A stretch of DNA of 64,000 nucleotides from Nocardia asteroides (GCF_021183625.1 NZ_CP089214.1:248001-312000); one strand, 5' to 3'. Shown: positions 25,773 through 35,131, counted from the first letter of the stretch. Numbers and translations are program-made. Notes: generated by a model not told the origin, from the sequence alone.

Positions 25773-26842
25773 CCGCCGTGCTGCTCACCGGCGCGGGCGG
25801 GCTGGTCGGCGCCGAGGTGGCCACCCGGCTGCACCGGCGCGGACGGCACGTCGTCGCGCTCACCCACCGCACCCCCGGCATCGTGGACTGCGCCGGGAAC
25901 CGGCTGCCCGCGACCGCGTTCGCCGACGATCCGGAGGCACCGGTCACCGCCGTGCGCGGTGACGTGCGCGCGCCTGGTTTCGGCCTGGACGCGAGCGCCA
26001 TGGCCGGCCGGGTCGGGGCGATCGTGCACTGCGCCGCCACCACCGATTTCGCCGCGCCGCAGCGCGACTACGACGAACTGAATGTGGCGGGCACCGCCAA
26101 CGCCTGCGCGCTGGCCCTCGAGCTGGACGTCCCGCTGGTGTACGTGAGCACCGCCTACGTCTGCGGCCGCCGCGAGGGCGGCATCGCCGAGGACGACCTC
26201 AGCGATGCGCACGGCTTCGGAAACGGCTACGAGCGCAGCAAGTTCGACGCCGAGACCCACGTCCGCAACACCGAGGGGCTGCGCTGGTCGATCGTGCGCC
26301 CCGGCATCGTCACCGGCTACACCGGCACCGGCGCCATCCGCGACTACAAGAACCTCTACACCGTGGTGAAGCTGATCGTGGAGGGCAAACTGCGCACCCT
26401 GCCCGGCCGCTACGACGCCACCCTCTCGCTGGCCCCGGTCGACTTCGTCGCCGACACCGTGGTCGCCGCCGTCACCGACTTCACCGAGCACCGCACCTTC
26501 CACGCGGTCGGCGCCGACCCGCTGTCGCTGCGCGGCATGTCGGAGGTGCTGGCCGAGTACCCCTCGTTCGAGGTGGCCCGCTTCGTCCCCAAGTCGGCCT
26601 TCGTGCTCGCCGACCTGGGCGACCTCGAGCGCGAGTACTACCTCCGCATCGGCGCCCAGTACACCGGCTACTTCGACGCCCGCCGCAGCTTCGACACCGC
26701 GAACACCGCCGCGCTGCTCGGCACCCCGCCACCGGACACCGGCCCCGCCTACCTGCGCACCCTGCTCGACTTCTGCACCGAGAGCGGCTATCTCGGCGCG
26801 CCGCTGGCCTCCGTCGACGAGGTGGTGCGGTGCTCGAGCTGA
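25769..26842 (+). CDS. NAD(P)-dependent SDR, thioester-reductase/epimerase-like
   Basis: A 357-residue extended short-chain dehydrogenase. The Rossmann glycine motif is at the N-terminus (LLTGAGGLVGAEV), with YVSTAYVCG and the catalytic YERSK. It resembles the thioester reductase (Lys2-type R domain) and fatty-acyl reductase families, so it could release a carrier-bound acyl chain as an aldehyde or reduce a ketone. The GTG start overlaps the ACP stop, which favours action on the ACP-bound intermediate. Confidence 0.82.
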   Translation: MTAVLLTGAGGLVGAEVATRLHRRGRHVVALTHRTPGIVDCAGNRLPATAFADDPEAPVTAVRGDVRAPGFGLDASAMAGRVGAIVHCAATTDFAAPQRDYDELNVAGTANACALALELDVPLVYVSTAYVCGRREGGIAEDDLSDAHGFGNGYERSKFDAETHVRNTEGLRWSIVRPGIVTGYTGTGAIRDYKNLYTVVKLIVEGKLRTLPGRYDATLSLAPVDFVADTVVAAVTDFTEHRTFHAVGADPLSLRGMSEVLAEYPSFEVARFVPKSAFVLADLGDLEREYYLRIGAQYTGYFDARRSFDTANTAALLGTPPPDTGPAYLRTLLDFCTESGYLGAPLASVDEVVRCSS

Positions 26843-27522
26843 GCGAGGTGAGCAAGTCCTACACCGTCGGCGGCAAGGAGGTGCGCGCGCTCGACCGGGT
26901 CAGCCTGCGCTTCGACGCAGGTACCTTCACCGCGGTCGTCGGGCCGTCCGGCTCCGGCAAGAGCACCCTGCTGCACCTGCTCGGCACGCTGGACTCCCCG
27001 GACAGCGGCCGGGTCGTCTTCCGGGGCGAACCGGTGGACGGCCTCGGCGAACAGCGGCAGGCCGCCTTCCGGCGGCACACCATCGGCTTCGTCTTCCAGT
27101 TCTTCAACCTGCTCCCCACGCTCAGCGCCTGGGAGAACGTGGCCCTGCCGATGCTGCTCGACGGCGGCACCCTGCGCGGCGCCCGCGCCCGCGCGCACGA
27201 CCTGCTCGACACCGTCGGGCTGACCGACCGCGCCGAGCACCGCCCCGCCCAGCTCTCCGGCGGCCAGATGCAGCGGGTCGCGGTGGCCCGCGCGCTCATG
27301 CTCGACCCGCCGATCGTGCTGGCCGACGAGCCGAGCGGCAACCTCGACACGCACGCGGGCGACGAGCTCATGGCGCTGCTGGCCCGGCTCGCGCGCGACG
27401 GCGACCGGCAGCGCGCGGTCGTCATGGTCACCCACGACCAGCAGGCCGCCGCGGGCACCGACCGCGTGGTGACGCTGCGGGACGGCCGGGTCGCCGACGA
27501 CACCGGCCGCGAGGCGCCGTGA
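26830..27522 (+). CDS. ABC transporter ATPase, LolD/MacB type
   Basis: A 230-residue ATP-binding subunit with Walker A GPSGSGKST near residue 38, Q-loop VFQFFNLLP, signature LSGGQMQRVAVARAL, Walker B IVLADEPSG and the switch His in VTHDQ. It belongs to the family that energises FtsX-type permeases. The GTG at 26830 overlaps the preceding gene by 13 bases and the stop overlaps the permease start. It probably powers export of the cluster product. Confidence 0.94.
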   Translation: MLELSEVSKSYTVGGKEVRALDRVSLRFDAGTFTAVVGPSGSGKSTLLHLLGTLDSPDSGRVVFRGEPVDGLGEQRQAAFRRHTIGFVFQFFNLLPTLSAWENVALPMLLDGGTLRGARARAHDLLDTVGLTDRAEHRPAQLSGGQMQRVAVARALMLDPPIVLADEPSGNLDTHAGDELMALLARLARDGDRQRAVVMVTHDQQAAAGTDRVVTLRDGRVADDTGREAP

Positions 27523-29990
27523 GGTCGGCGCTGAACCGCTGGTGGGTCTTCGGGGTCAGGGAGTGGTCCGCGCACCGCGCCCGCGCGCTCACCTCCGGCG
27601 CGGTGGTCGCGGTCTCGACCGCGCTGCTGGTCACCGTGCTGTCGATCATCGGCTCGATCGACCGCTCCCTCGACGACTTCGCACACGGCACCACCGGCGA
27701 TGCCGCGCTGGAGGTCTCGGCCTTCTCCGGCGCGGGCATCCCGGCGGCGCTGCGCACCGAGGTCGCCGCCGTTCCCGGCGTCGCGGCGGCCGTCCCGCTG
27801 GTGCAGACCCCGGTCACCACCGCGCGCGGCACCGCCCTGCTGATCGGCACCGACGCCTCCGCGACGGCGCTGCACAGCCCGCTCCAGGACCACCTGCGGG
27901 TCCTGCCCGCCACCCCGGACGGGGTGCTGGCGGGCCCGAACACCGGCTTCGCGGCGGGGGAGGGCATCGCCCTGCGGGACACCCGGGTGACCGTGGCCGC
28001 CGTGCTCGACGGCGTCGAACGCTTCGACGGCGGCCGCTTCCTGCTCGCGCCGCTCCCGCTCGCCCAGCGCGCCGCGGGCCGCGGCGACCGCATCGACTTC
28101 GTCCTGATCGTGGCCGCGCCCGGCACCGACCCCGCCGCGCTGCGCCGCGACGTCACCGCCGCGGTCGCGGGCCGGGCCGGCGTCGGTGAGCCCGCGGCCC
28201 ACCGCGCCGCGGCGAGCAACGGCGTCCAGCTCATCCGCTTCGTCTCCGTCTCCGCCGCCGGAATGTCGTTCCTCGTCGCCGCCTTCCTCATCTACACCGC
28301 GATGGGGCTGGCGATCGCCGGCCGGCGGCAGCGGATCGCCATGCTCCGCGCGCTCGGCGCGACCCGCCGGAGCATCGTCGCCGACCTGCTCGCCGAAACC
28401 GCCGTCTCGGCGCTGCTCGGCGCGCTGGCGGGTGCCGCGCTCGGGCTGCTGCTCGGCCGCGCCGCGGTCGGCCGGCTTCCGGACATATTCCTGCAATCGG
28501 TCTCCGCCCGAATCGAATTCGCGGTGCCGTGGTGGACGATCCCGCTCGCCGTTGCCGCGGCGGTCGCCGTCTGCCTGGCCGCCGCGGCACTGGCGGCGCG
28601 GCAGGTCTACCTGGTGTCCCCGGTGGAGGCGCTGGCCCCGGTCGGGGTCGCACCGGTCGACCGCATCCGCCCCGCGGCGCGGATCGGCGCCGCCGTGCTC
28701 GCCGCGGTGCTGGCCGTCGCGGCGGTGCTGGTCGCGACCGGACAGCCCGGCATCCTCGCCAACGGCGGCATCTCGACCATGTTCGCCGCCGAGATCGCGG
28801 CGGGCTTCGCGGTCGGCGCGGCGCTGGTGCGCGCGGCGGCCGCGGTCGCCAACCGGTGCGGCGGCGCGGGCGCGCTCGCCGCCGAGACCATCCGCCGCTC
28901 ACCGAAACGCTCCTGGGCGACGCTGATGACCGTCGCGGTCGCGGTCGCGGCCAGCTTCGCGATCAGCGCGGGCAACAGCAACGCGGTGACCTCGACCGAG
29001 AAGTCGTTCGAGGTGCTGCGCGGCGCCGACATCTGGGTCTCGACCACCCCGGCCGGAACCTTCCCCACCGGACCCCGGCTCCCCGCGGACACCGCCGAAC
29101 GGCTGCGCGCGCTGCCCGCCGTCGCGACGGTCGTCGCCGACCAGGCCACCTACGTCGACCTGGGCGAACAACGTGCCCTCGCCTACGGGGTCGCCCCCGG
29201 CTCGGCGAATGCCCTGCTGGACGCCGCCGGCCTCGATGTGGCGCGCCGCGTCCTGGACGGCGCGGGCGCCGTCGTCTCCCGCGACCTCGCCGACGCGCTA
29301 TCACTCCGGGTGGGCGACACCCTCACGGTCCCGAGCCCCACCGGCGCGCACGCGGTCCCGATCCTCGCGGAGGTCGCCTTCTTCTCCGCCCTGAACGGCG
29401 CACTGGCGCTCGGCCTCCCGCTCGTGCAGGAGTGGTTCGGCGACACCGGCACCGCCGCCGTGCAACTGGGACTCGACCCAGGCGCCGACCCCGGCGCCGC
29501 GCTCGACCAGGTCCGCGGCGCCGTCCCGCCCGGCGTCCACGTCTACAGCGGCGACGAGGCGGTGCGCGGCTTCGCCGCCGCGCTCGACCAGGCCACCAGC
29601 CTGAACCACCTCATCTGGATCATCGTCACGATCATCGCCGCGGTCGCGCTGCTGAACACGCTGCTGCTCTCGGTGCTCGAACGGCGCCGCGAGATCGGCG
29701 TGCTGCGCGCCATCGGCGCCGCCCGCCGGTTCGCCGTGGCGACGGTGCTCGCCGAGGCGGCCGGGCTCGCCGTGGTGGGCGGGGTCCTCGGGCTGGCGTT
29801 CGGCTCGGTGCAGCAGGTCGTCGCCGACCTCGCCTCCTCCCGCGCGTGGAACGTCGACGTCGCCTTCGCCCCGGTCCCCGGCGCCTACGCGCTCGCGCTC
29901 GGCGCGCTCCTGCTCTGCCTGCTCGGCGCGCTGCCCGCCGCGTGGCGCGTCTCCACCGTCAACATCATCGAAGCGATGAGGGTCGAATGA
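27519..29990 (+). CDS. FtsX-domain ABC transporter permease
   Basis: An 823-residue permease with two FtsX units. An N-terminal helix, a large extracytoplasmic part, three helices (about 245-365), a central helix pair, a second extracytoplasmic part and three C-terminal helices can be followed. The repeated cytoplasmic motif appears as AMLRALGATRRSI and GVLRAIGAARRFA. Together with the upstream ATPase it forms a full type VII (MacB-like) machine acting from the outer face of the membrane, fit for export or for extracting lipophilic molecules. Confidence 0.92.
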   Translation: MRSALNRWWVFGVREWSAHRARALTSGAVVAVSTALLVTVLSIIGSIDRSLDDFAHGTTGDAALEVSAFSGAGIPAALRTEVAAVPGVAAAVPLVQTPVTTARGTALLIGTDASATALHSPLQDHLRVLPATPDGVLAGPNTGFAAGEGIALRDTRVTVAAVLDGVERFDGGRFLLAPLPLAQRAAGRGDRIDFVLIVAAPGTDPAALRRDVTAAVAGRAGVGEPAAHRAAASNGVQLIRFVSVSAAGMSFLVAAFLIYTAMGLAIAGRRQRIAMLRALGATRRSIVADLLAETAVSALLGALAGAALGLLLGRAAVGRLPDIFLQSVSARIEFAVPWWTIPLAVAAAVAVCLAAAALAARQVYLVSPVEALAPVGVAPVDRIRPAARIGAAVLAAVLAVAAVLVATGQPGILANGGISTMFAAEIAAGFAVGAALVRAAAAVANRCGGAGALAAETIRRSPKRSWATLMTVAVAVAASFAISAGNSNAVTSTEKSFEVLRGADIWVSTTPAGTFPTGPRLPADTAERLRALPAVATVVADQATYVDLGEQRALAYGVAPGSANALLDAAGLDVARRVLDGAGAVVSRDLADALSLRVGDTLTVPSPTGAHAVPILAEVAFFSALNGALALGLPLVQEWFGDTGTAAVQLGLDPGADPGAALDQVRGAVPPGVHVYSGDEAVRGFAAALDQATSLNHLIWIIVTIIAAVALLNTLLLSVLERRREIGVLRAIGAARRFAVATVLAEAAGLAVVGGVLGLAFGSVQQVVADLASSRAWNVDVAFAPVPGAYALALGALLLCLLGALPAAWRVSTVNIIEAMRVE

Positions 29991-32641
29991 ATCAGCGAAC
30001 CGACGTATCCGTGCTGCGTGACGGCACTCTTGTCGCCGACGGCGACACCGGCTGGGCGGGCGGCAAGGCGGCCGGGCTGGCCCGGCTCGCCCGCGCCGGC
30101 GCCACCGTGCCCTCCTGGGTGGTGCTCGGCACCGAGGGCTTCACCGCCCACCTGACCCGGGGCGAACTGCCCGAACTGCATCGGCTCCTGCTCGACGCCG
30201 CCGACGACCCCGCCCGCGCCGAAGCGGCCGAACGCCTGCGCGCCGAGATCTGCCGCACCCCGGTCGATCCCGCGCTCGCGGCCGAGATCGAGGAGGCCAT
30301 GCACGGCCGCGAGCGCGTCGCGGTGCGCAGCTCGGCCGTCGGCGAGGACGGCGCCGACCGCTCCTACGCGGGCATCTACGAGTCCTTCCTCTACCTCACC
30401 GGCACCGGCCAGGTGCTCGACGCCGTGCGCCGCTGCTGGGCCTCCGCCTTCAGCCCGCGCGCCCTGCACTACACCGGCGCCGAGGCCGCGTCCCCGGTCG
30501 CGGTGATCATCCAGGACATGGTCGACGGCGAGGTCTCCGGCGTCCTGTTCACCACCGACCCCGTCACCGGCGCCACCGACCGGGCGGTCGTCAGCGCCTG
30601 CTGGGGGACCGGCGAGGGCGTGGTGAGCGGGGCCTGCGCCACCGACGAGTTCACCGTCGGCCACGACGGCACCGAGGTGTCGGTGACCGTCGCCGACAAG
30701 GACATCGAGTACGGCCGCGCCGATGCCGGCGGCGCCGAGCAGCGCGTGGTCGCCGAGCCGCGGCGCCGGATCCGCTGCCTGAGCCAGGAGCAGACCGCCG
30801 AGCTGGTGCGCGAGGGGGTCAGGATCGCCGCCGCCATCGGCGGCCCGCAGGACATCGAGTGGACCTTCCGCGCCGGCGAGCTCGTCATCCTGCAGACCCG
30901 CCCGATCACCGCGGTGGCCGCGCTCGGCACCTGGCGCACGGTGTGGGACAACAGCAATATCCAGGAGAGCTTCAACGGCGTCACCACCCCGCTCACCTTC
31001 TCCTGGGCGGCCAAGGTCTACGAGGTGATCTTCCGCGAGACGCTGCACCTGATCGGCGTCGGCGACCGGACCATCGCCGCCAACGACAAAGTGCTGCGCA
31101 ACATGGTCGGGCTGGTCTCCGGCCGGGTCTACTACAACATCAACAACTGGTACCGGGTGCTGCGCCTGGCCCCGTTCTTCGACCGCAACAAGGACGACGT
31201 CGAGCGGATGATCGGCGTCGAGCACCCGGTCGACTTCATCGAGGGCATCCACGCGGGCCCCGCCGAGCGGCTCGCCGCCATCCCGCAGCTGGCCCCGGTC
31301 TTCGTGGTGCTCGGCTGGCGGATGCTGAACCGGGGCAGGCTCGTCGAGCGGTTCCAGCGCGAGGTCGGCGCCGAGGTCGAGCGCATCCGCCACGACCTGG
31401 ACACCGCCACCGAACTGGACCAGCTCCTCGACCTCGCCGAGCGCGGCCTGAACCTGTTCGACCGCTGGGCCGTGCAGATCCTCAACGACCTCTACCTGAG
31501 CAACCAGGCCGGCCGGGCCAGGCGCATCCTGGCCGCCGCGGGCGGCTCCGAGGAGACCGTGGCCGGGCTGCTCGCCTCCGAGGAGGCGGTCGAATCACTG
31601 CAACCGACCCTGATCCTGATGCGGCTGGCCGCCGACATCCGCCGCGCCCCCGAACTGCGCACCGCGCTCTACACCGGCGACCCGCGCGCCGGCCTCGACG
31701 CCGTGCGCGCCGCCGCACCCGCCGTCGCCGCGGAGCTCGACGCCTACCTCGACCGCTACGGCGACCGCTGCATGGGCGAGCAGAAACTGGAGACGGTGTC
31801 GCTGCGCCAGGACCCCTCCTTCATCGGCACCATCCTGCGCAACTACGTCCGCGACGACGCCATCGACGCCGGCGCGCTCGAACGCGACCACGCCCTGCGC
31901 CGCGCGGCCTTCGAGCGCGAGATCCTCGACGCCCTGCCCCGCGGCCGCCGCGACAGGCTCGCCGGGGTGCTGCGCAAGGCCCGCACCGCGGTCCGCGACC
32001 GGGAGCGCATGCGGCTCACCCGCACCCGCATCGTCGGCGTCGGGCGCTCGGTCTACCTGCGGGTCGGCGAGGTGCTCTGCGCCGCGGGCCGCCTCGACGA
32101 GCCGCGCCACGTCTTCTACCTGACCATGGAGGAGATCCAGGGCTTCGCCGAGGGCCGCTCCATGACCACCGACCTCGCCGCGCTGGCCCGCACCCGCATC
32201 GCCGAGTTCGCCCGCTACGAACACACCGAGCCACCGAACCAGTTCGAGACCACCGGCCCGCCCGACGTCCTGACCCCCACCGCCGCGGCCGCCGCCGAGC
32301 CCGTCGGCGACGGCCGCACCCTGCGCGGCACCGGCTGCTGGCCCGGCATCGTGCAGGGGCCGATCCGCGTAGTCCGCAGCCCCGACGACGATCTCGACGT
32401 GCGCGGCACCATCATGGCCGCGCTGCGCACCGATCCCGGCTGGGGGCCGCTCTTCCCGAGCGTCAAGGGGCTGCTCATCGAACGCGGCAGCACGCTGTCG
32501 CACTCCGCGGTGCTCGCCCGCGAACTCGGCATCCCCGCCGTCGTCGGCGTGCCCGGGCTCATGGCGACCATCCGCGACGGCGAGACCGTCCGGCTCGACG
32601 GCGGCTCCGGCCTGGTGGAGCGGCTCGATGACCCCGCCTGA
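29987..32641 (+). CDS. PEP-synthase/rifampin-phosphotransferase-like dikinase
   Basis: An 884-residue three-domain dikinase. The N-terminal ATP-grasp part (about 20-330) has VRSSAVGEDGADRSYAG and GPQDIEWTF...QTRPIT. A central helical region (about 340-760) is where rifampin phosphotransferase binds its substrate. The C-terminal swivelling domain carries the phospho-histidine in STLSHSAVLAREL (His839). Such enzymes split ATP to AMP and transfer the beta-phosphate to a small molecule. The middle region differs from the canonical rph gene at 36994, so the acceptor is likely another molecule, perhaps the cluster product. ATGA overlap with the permease. Confidence 0.87.
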   Translation: MNQRTDVSVLRDGTLVADGDTGWAGGKAAGLARLARAGATVPSWVVLGTEGFTAHLTRGELPELHRLLLDAADDPARAEAAERLRAEICRTPVDPALAAEIEEAMHGRERVAVRSSAVGEDGADRSYAGIYESFLYLTGTGQVLDAVRRCWASAFSPRALHYTGAEAASPVAVIIQDMVDGEVSGVLFTTDPVTGATDRAVVSACWGTGEGVVSGACATDEFTVGHDGTEVSVTVADKDIEYGRADAGGAEQRVVAEPRRRIRCLSQEQTAELVREGVRIAAAIGGPQDIEWTFRAGELVILQTRPITAVAALGTWRTVWDNSNIQESFNGVTTPLTFSWAAKVYEVIFRETLHLIGVGDRTIAANDKVLRNMVGLVSGRVYYNINNWYRVLRLAPFFDRNKDDVERMIGVEHPVDFIEGIHAGPAERLAAIPQLAPVFVVLGWRMLNRGRLVERFQREVGAEVERIRHDLDTATELDQLLDLAERGLNLFDRWAVQILNDLYLSNQAGRARRILAAAGGSEETVAGLLASEEAVESLQPTLILMRLAADIRRAPELRTALYTGDPRAGLDAVRAAAPAVAAELDAYLDRYGDRCMGEQKLETVSLRQDPSFIGTILRNYVRDDAIDAGALERDHALRRAAFEREILDALPRGRRDRLAGVLRKARTAVRDRERMRLTRTRIVGVGRSVYLRVGEVLCAAGRLDEPRHVFYLTMEEIQGFAEGRSMTTDLAALARTRIAEFARYEHTEPPNQFETTGPPDVLTPTAAAAAEPVGDGRTLRGTGCWPGIVQGPIRVVRSPDDDLDVRGTIMAALRTDPGWGPLFPSVKGLLIERGSTLSHSAVLARELGIPAVVGVPGLMATIRDGETVRLDGGSGLVERLDDPA

Positions 32642-33263
32642 GCCCCCGCTGCTCGTCTGCGTCGCCGGCGCCGACGCCTCCGGCAAGAGCACCCAGATCG
32701 ACGCCCTCACCGCGGCCCTGACCGAGGCGGGCATCGACACCGCAGGCGCCGGCATCTGGGACGCCCTCGCCGATCCGGTGATCGGTGCCCGGCTGCCCTT
32801 CGCCGACCGCGCCGCCGTCCTCGCCTACCTGAGTGTGCTCGGCCCGAACGCCCGCGCCCACTTCCTCTTCCACGCCCTGCACGCCGCGCTCGACCTGGCA
32901 CTGGCCCGCAACCCGCGCATCCTCCTGCTGAACGCCTACTGGTACAAGTACTTCGCCACCGAGGTCGCGCACGGCGGCGACCCGGCCACCCTGCGCGCCG
33001 CCACCACCGCCTTCCCGCCACCCGCGCTCACCTTCCACCTGCGCGTCACCCCGGAGACCGCGCTCGCCCGCCGCACCGACCCCAGCGACTACGAGAGCGG
33101 CTACGGCGACGCCGCCCGCTTCCTCGAATTCCAGCGGCGCAGCCACGCGGAACTGGACCGGCTCGGCACCGAACTCGGCTGGATCGAGCTCGACGCCACC
33201 ACCGCCCCGGAGGTGCTCACCCGAACCATGCTCGACGCCGTCACCGCGGCGGCCCGGCCGTGA
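32628..33263 (+). CDS. Thymidylate-kinase-like P-loop kinase 1
   Basis: A 211-residue P-loop protein (GADASGKST, residues 14-22) resembling thymidylate kinase in size and order of strands. Its central region (LLNAYWYKYFATEVAHGG) and ARRTDPSDYESG, a lid-like stretch, depart from housekeeping Tmk, which suggests a different phosphate acceptor. It overlaps the dikinase gene by 14 bases and the next kinase gene by four. Confidence 0.78.
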   Translation: MTPPEPPLLVCVAGADASGKSTQIDALTAALTEAGIDTAGAGIWDALADPVIGARLPFADRAAVLAYLSVLGPNARAHFLFHALHAALDLALARNPRILLLNAYWYKYFATEVAHGGDPATLRAATTAFPPPALTFHLRVTPETALARRTDPSDYESGYGDAARFLEFQRRSHAELDRLGTELGWIELDATTAPEVLTRTMLDAVTAAARP

Positions 33264-34066
33264 CCGCACGGATCGCCGTGGTCGGCATCGACGGCTGCGG
33301 CAAGTCCTCGCTCATCGCCCGGCTGCGGGCCGGGAACCAGCTCACCCTCAGCTGCCCCGACCTGCACCACAACGCCGACGGGCCGCTGCACGACCTGTCG
33401 CGCAAACTCGCCGCCGTCGGCGCGGCCGCCGACGCCGTCGGCAACCCCGCGGTGAAGGCGGCGACGCTCTACCTGCGCATGACCCTGTACGGCCCGGTCG
33501 AGGACTTCCTGCTGCGCACCTACCGCCCCGAGGTCCTGATCTGCGAACGGCATCCGCTGATCGAGACCCTGGTCTACGCCCCGCTCTACGCGCGGCTCGC
33601 CGGCCGCGCCCGGCGCGATGTCGCGCCCGTCCTCGACCGGGCCGAGCGGCAGCTCCCCGGCGCGACCGCCGCGCTGCGCCGCTGGCAGGCCCTCGAACAG
33701 GACCGCGTCGGCATCGGCGGCGACTTGGCGACGGTGCTCGACGAGATCGTCACCATCCTCGGCACCGGAACCGAGGCCGCCGTCACCCGCTTCGCGCAGA
33801 GCTACCGCACCACGCTGCCCGACCGCGTGCTGTGGCTGGACACGCCCCCCGCCGACGCGGCCCGGCGGCTCGCCCTGCGCGGCGGGCCCCTGGAAACCCA
33901 CGAGAACCTCGCGCACCTGGAAACACTGCGCACGGGATATCGAGAACTGGGTGCGCGGCTCGAAAGCGTCTGGCCCGGCCTGCGATTCGTGCGCGTGCCG
34001 AACGCGGATTCCGCGGACCCCGCCGAGGTATTGGATGCCTGCCTGGCGGCGGCGAACTCTCCGTGA
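33260..34066 (+). CDS. Thymidylate-kinase-like P-loop kinase 2
   Basis: A 268-residue P-loop protein (GIDGCGKSS, residues 9-17) with a later CERHPLIETLVY element resembling the DR(Y/H) segment of deoxynucleoside/thymidylate kinases. An insert at about 110-185 makes it longer than Tmk. It sits directly behind kinase 1 with a GTGA overlap, and the two may act one after the other, for example mono- then diphosphorylation, or as a heterodimer. Substrate unknown. Confidence 0.75.
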   Translation: MTARIAVVGIDGCGKSSLIARLRAGNQLTLSCPDLHHNADGPLHDLSRKLAAVGAAADAVGNPAVKAATLYLRMTLYGPVEDFLLRTYRPEVLICERHPLIETLVYAPLYARLAGRARRDVAPVLDRAERQLPGATAALRRWQALEQDRVGIGGDLATVLDEIVTILGTGTEAAVTRFAQSYRTTLPDRVLWLDTPPADAARRLALRGGPLETHENLAHLETLRTGYRELGARLESVWPGLRFVRVPNADSADPAEVLDACLAAANSP

Positions 34067-34785
34067 GCAGCCCGCACAGCAGCGGATGGCAGGAGCCGAA
34101 TCCCGCCTCCACCCGGAAGGCGAACCGCGAGCAGTCACCCTGCCGTGCCCTGCTCGCGGGCGTCCTCCGCGAGCCGGTCACCGCGCACTACGTGGTCTGC
34201 GCGCTCGCCGCCGACCCCGCCCCGGACGACGACCCGATCCGCGACGTCCACACCCGGCTCGTCGCCACCTGTGAACAACCGGTCCCCGCCGCCCTCACCC
34301 GCCGCAGCGGCACGATCCTCATCCCCGGCCTCCGCCACATCGACCAGGCCCCGCCCGGTTTGATTACCGCCCCGCTCACGGCCACCTGGGTCCCCGCCAC
34401 CGCCCCCACGGTCCCCGCCTGCGCGGAACTGGCCCACGAACTGCTCGACCTCGCGGTCCGGGTACGCCCCGGACCCGGTATCTTCGGCACGCGCGACCTC
34501 GCCCTCGAATACCAGATCACCCGCCCCGGCCCCGGCCGCGACCACCTCGCCCGGCTGCTCACCCCGCTCGACCCGCACCCCGAATTGCTCGACACCGTGC
34601 GCGAGTACCTGCGGCTCGAACACGGACGGCTCGCCACGGGCCGCGCACTCGGCGTCCACCCGAACACCGTGACCAACCGCCTGGACAAGGCCGGTCAGCT
34701 CATCGGCCTCGACCCCACCCGGCTCGAGTCGCTGTGGCAGCTCCGCGCCGCCGTACTCGTGCGCCGCTTCCTCGGCATCGGCTGA
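34063..34785 (+). CDS. PucR-type helix-turn-helix protein, probable cluster regulator
   Basis: A 240-residue protein. The C-terminal 60 residues are a PucR helix-turn-helix (YLRLEHGRLATGRALGVHPNTVTNRLDKAG). The N-terminal part is short and lacks the full GGDEF-like domain of the gene at 8297. GTG 34063 overlaps the kinase stop, so it is the last gene of the operon and could give feedback control. A frame open from 33832 adds only read-through. Confidence 0.75.
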   Translation: MSSPHSSGWQEPNPASTRKANREQSPCRALLAGVLREPVTAHYVVCALAADPAPDDDPIRDVHTRLVATCEQPVPAALTRRSGTILIPGLRHIDQAPPGLITAPLTATWVPATAPTVPACAELAHELLDLAVRVRPGPGIFGTRDLALEYQITRPGPGRDHLARLLTPLDPHPELLDTVREYLRLEHGRLATGRALGVHPNTVTNRLDKAGQLIGLDPTRLESLWQLRAAVLVRRFLGIG

Positions 34786-34790
34786 TCGGG

Positions 34791-34997
34791 CTACGGGAGG
34801 TCGAACTCACCGCCCCGGACCCCGGCGGTGAAGGCGGCCCACTCGCCGGGGGCGAAGACCAGCGCCGGACCGGCGGTGTTCTTGGAGTCCCGCACCCCGA
34901 CGAGCCCTCCACGCAGGTGGGCGACCTCGACACACTCGTTGTTCCCGCCGCTGAAACTCGACTTGAACCACTGCGCGTCGGACAGATTGGCCGTCAT
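34791..34997 (-). CDS. DUF397 family protein
   Basis: A 68-residue DUF397 protein with the family signature: WFKSSFSGGNNECVEVA near residue 10, then VGVRDSKN and FAPGEWAAFTAGVRGGEFD. DUF397 genes normally follow a Scr1-type XRE/DUF5753 regulator and act with it as a pair. Here only the tail of that partner remains upstream (34994-35131), overlapping by ATGA, so this gene appears orphaned. Confidence 0.85.
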   Translation of the reverse strand: MTANLSDAQWFKSSFSGGNNECVEVAHLRGGLVGVRDSKNTAGPALVFAPGEWAAFTAGVRGGEFDLP

Positions 34998-35131
34998 TGC
35001 CTGTACTCCCTCGCCATGCGCCGGAGCGCGTGCTTGCTGTCTGCCGGCGACAGGGCGGTGGCCCGGAGCCGCTCGAAGGTGCTCCGGAACTGGTCTACCA
35101 CCTCGGCCTCGCGCAGCGACAGTAGCGGATG
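34994..35131 (-). pseudogene. Remnant of an XRE/DUF5753 (Scr1-type) regulator
   Basis: The last 45 residues of the frame (LLSLREAEVVDQF, LRATALSP, MAREYRQ) match the extreme C-terminus of DUF5753 regulators, and the stop overlaps the DUF397 start as in intact pairs. The N-terminal helix-turn-helix and the rest are missing: upstream there are only about 330 bases before the next gene, and they do not encode the family in any frame. A full gene would need some 850 bases. Confidence 0.65.

Larger units (their letters stand above)
11714..34785 (+). other. Biosynthetic gene cluster: 15-gene coupled operon of unknown product
   Basis: Fifteen genes on one strand, in order: HMG-CoA reductase-kinase fusion, MBL hydrolase, PanD, UbiA-type enzyme, KS-carrier-TE, C-A-PCP, acyl-AMP ligase fusion, ACP, thioester-reductase-like SDR, ABC ATPase, FtsX permease, PEP-dikinase-like enzyme, two P-loop kinases and a PucR-type regulator. 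Start/stop overlaps occur at 13 of 14 junctions (eight or more of ATGA/GTGA type) and the remaining gap is 4 bases. The carrier proteins, condensing enzyme, ligase and thioesterase define a hybrid PKS/NRPS-like assembly line. No acyltransferase or phosphopantetheinyl transferase is included. Confidence 0.85.
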
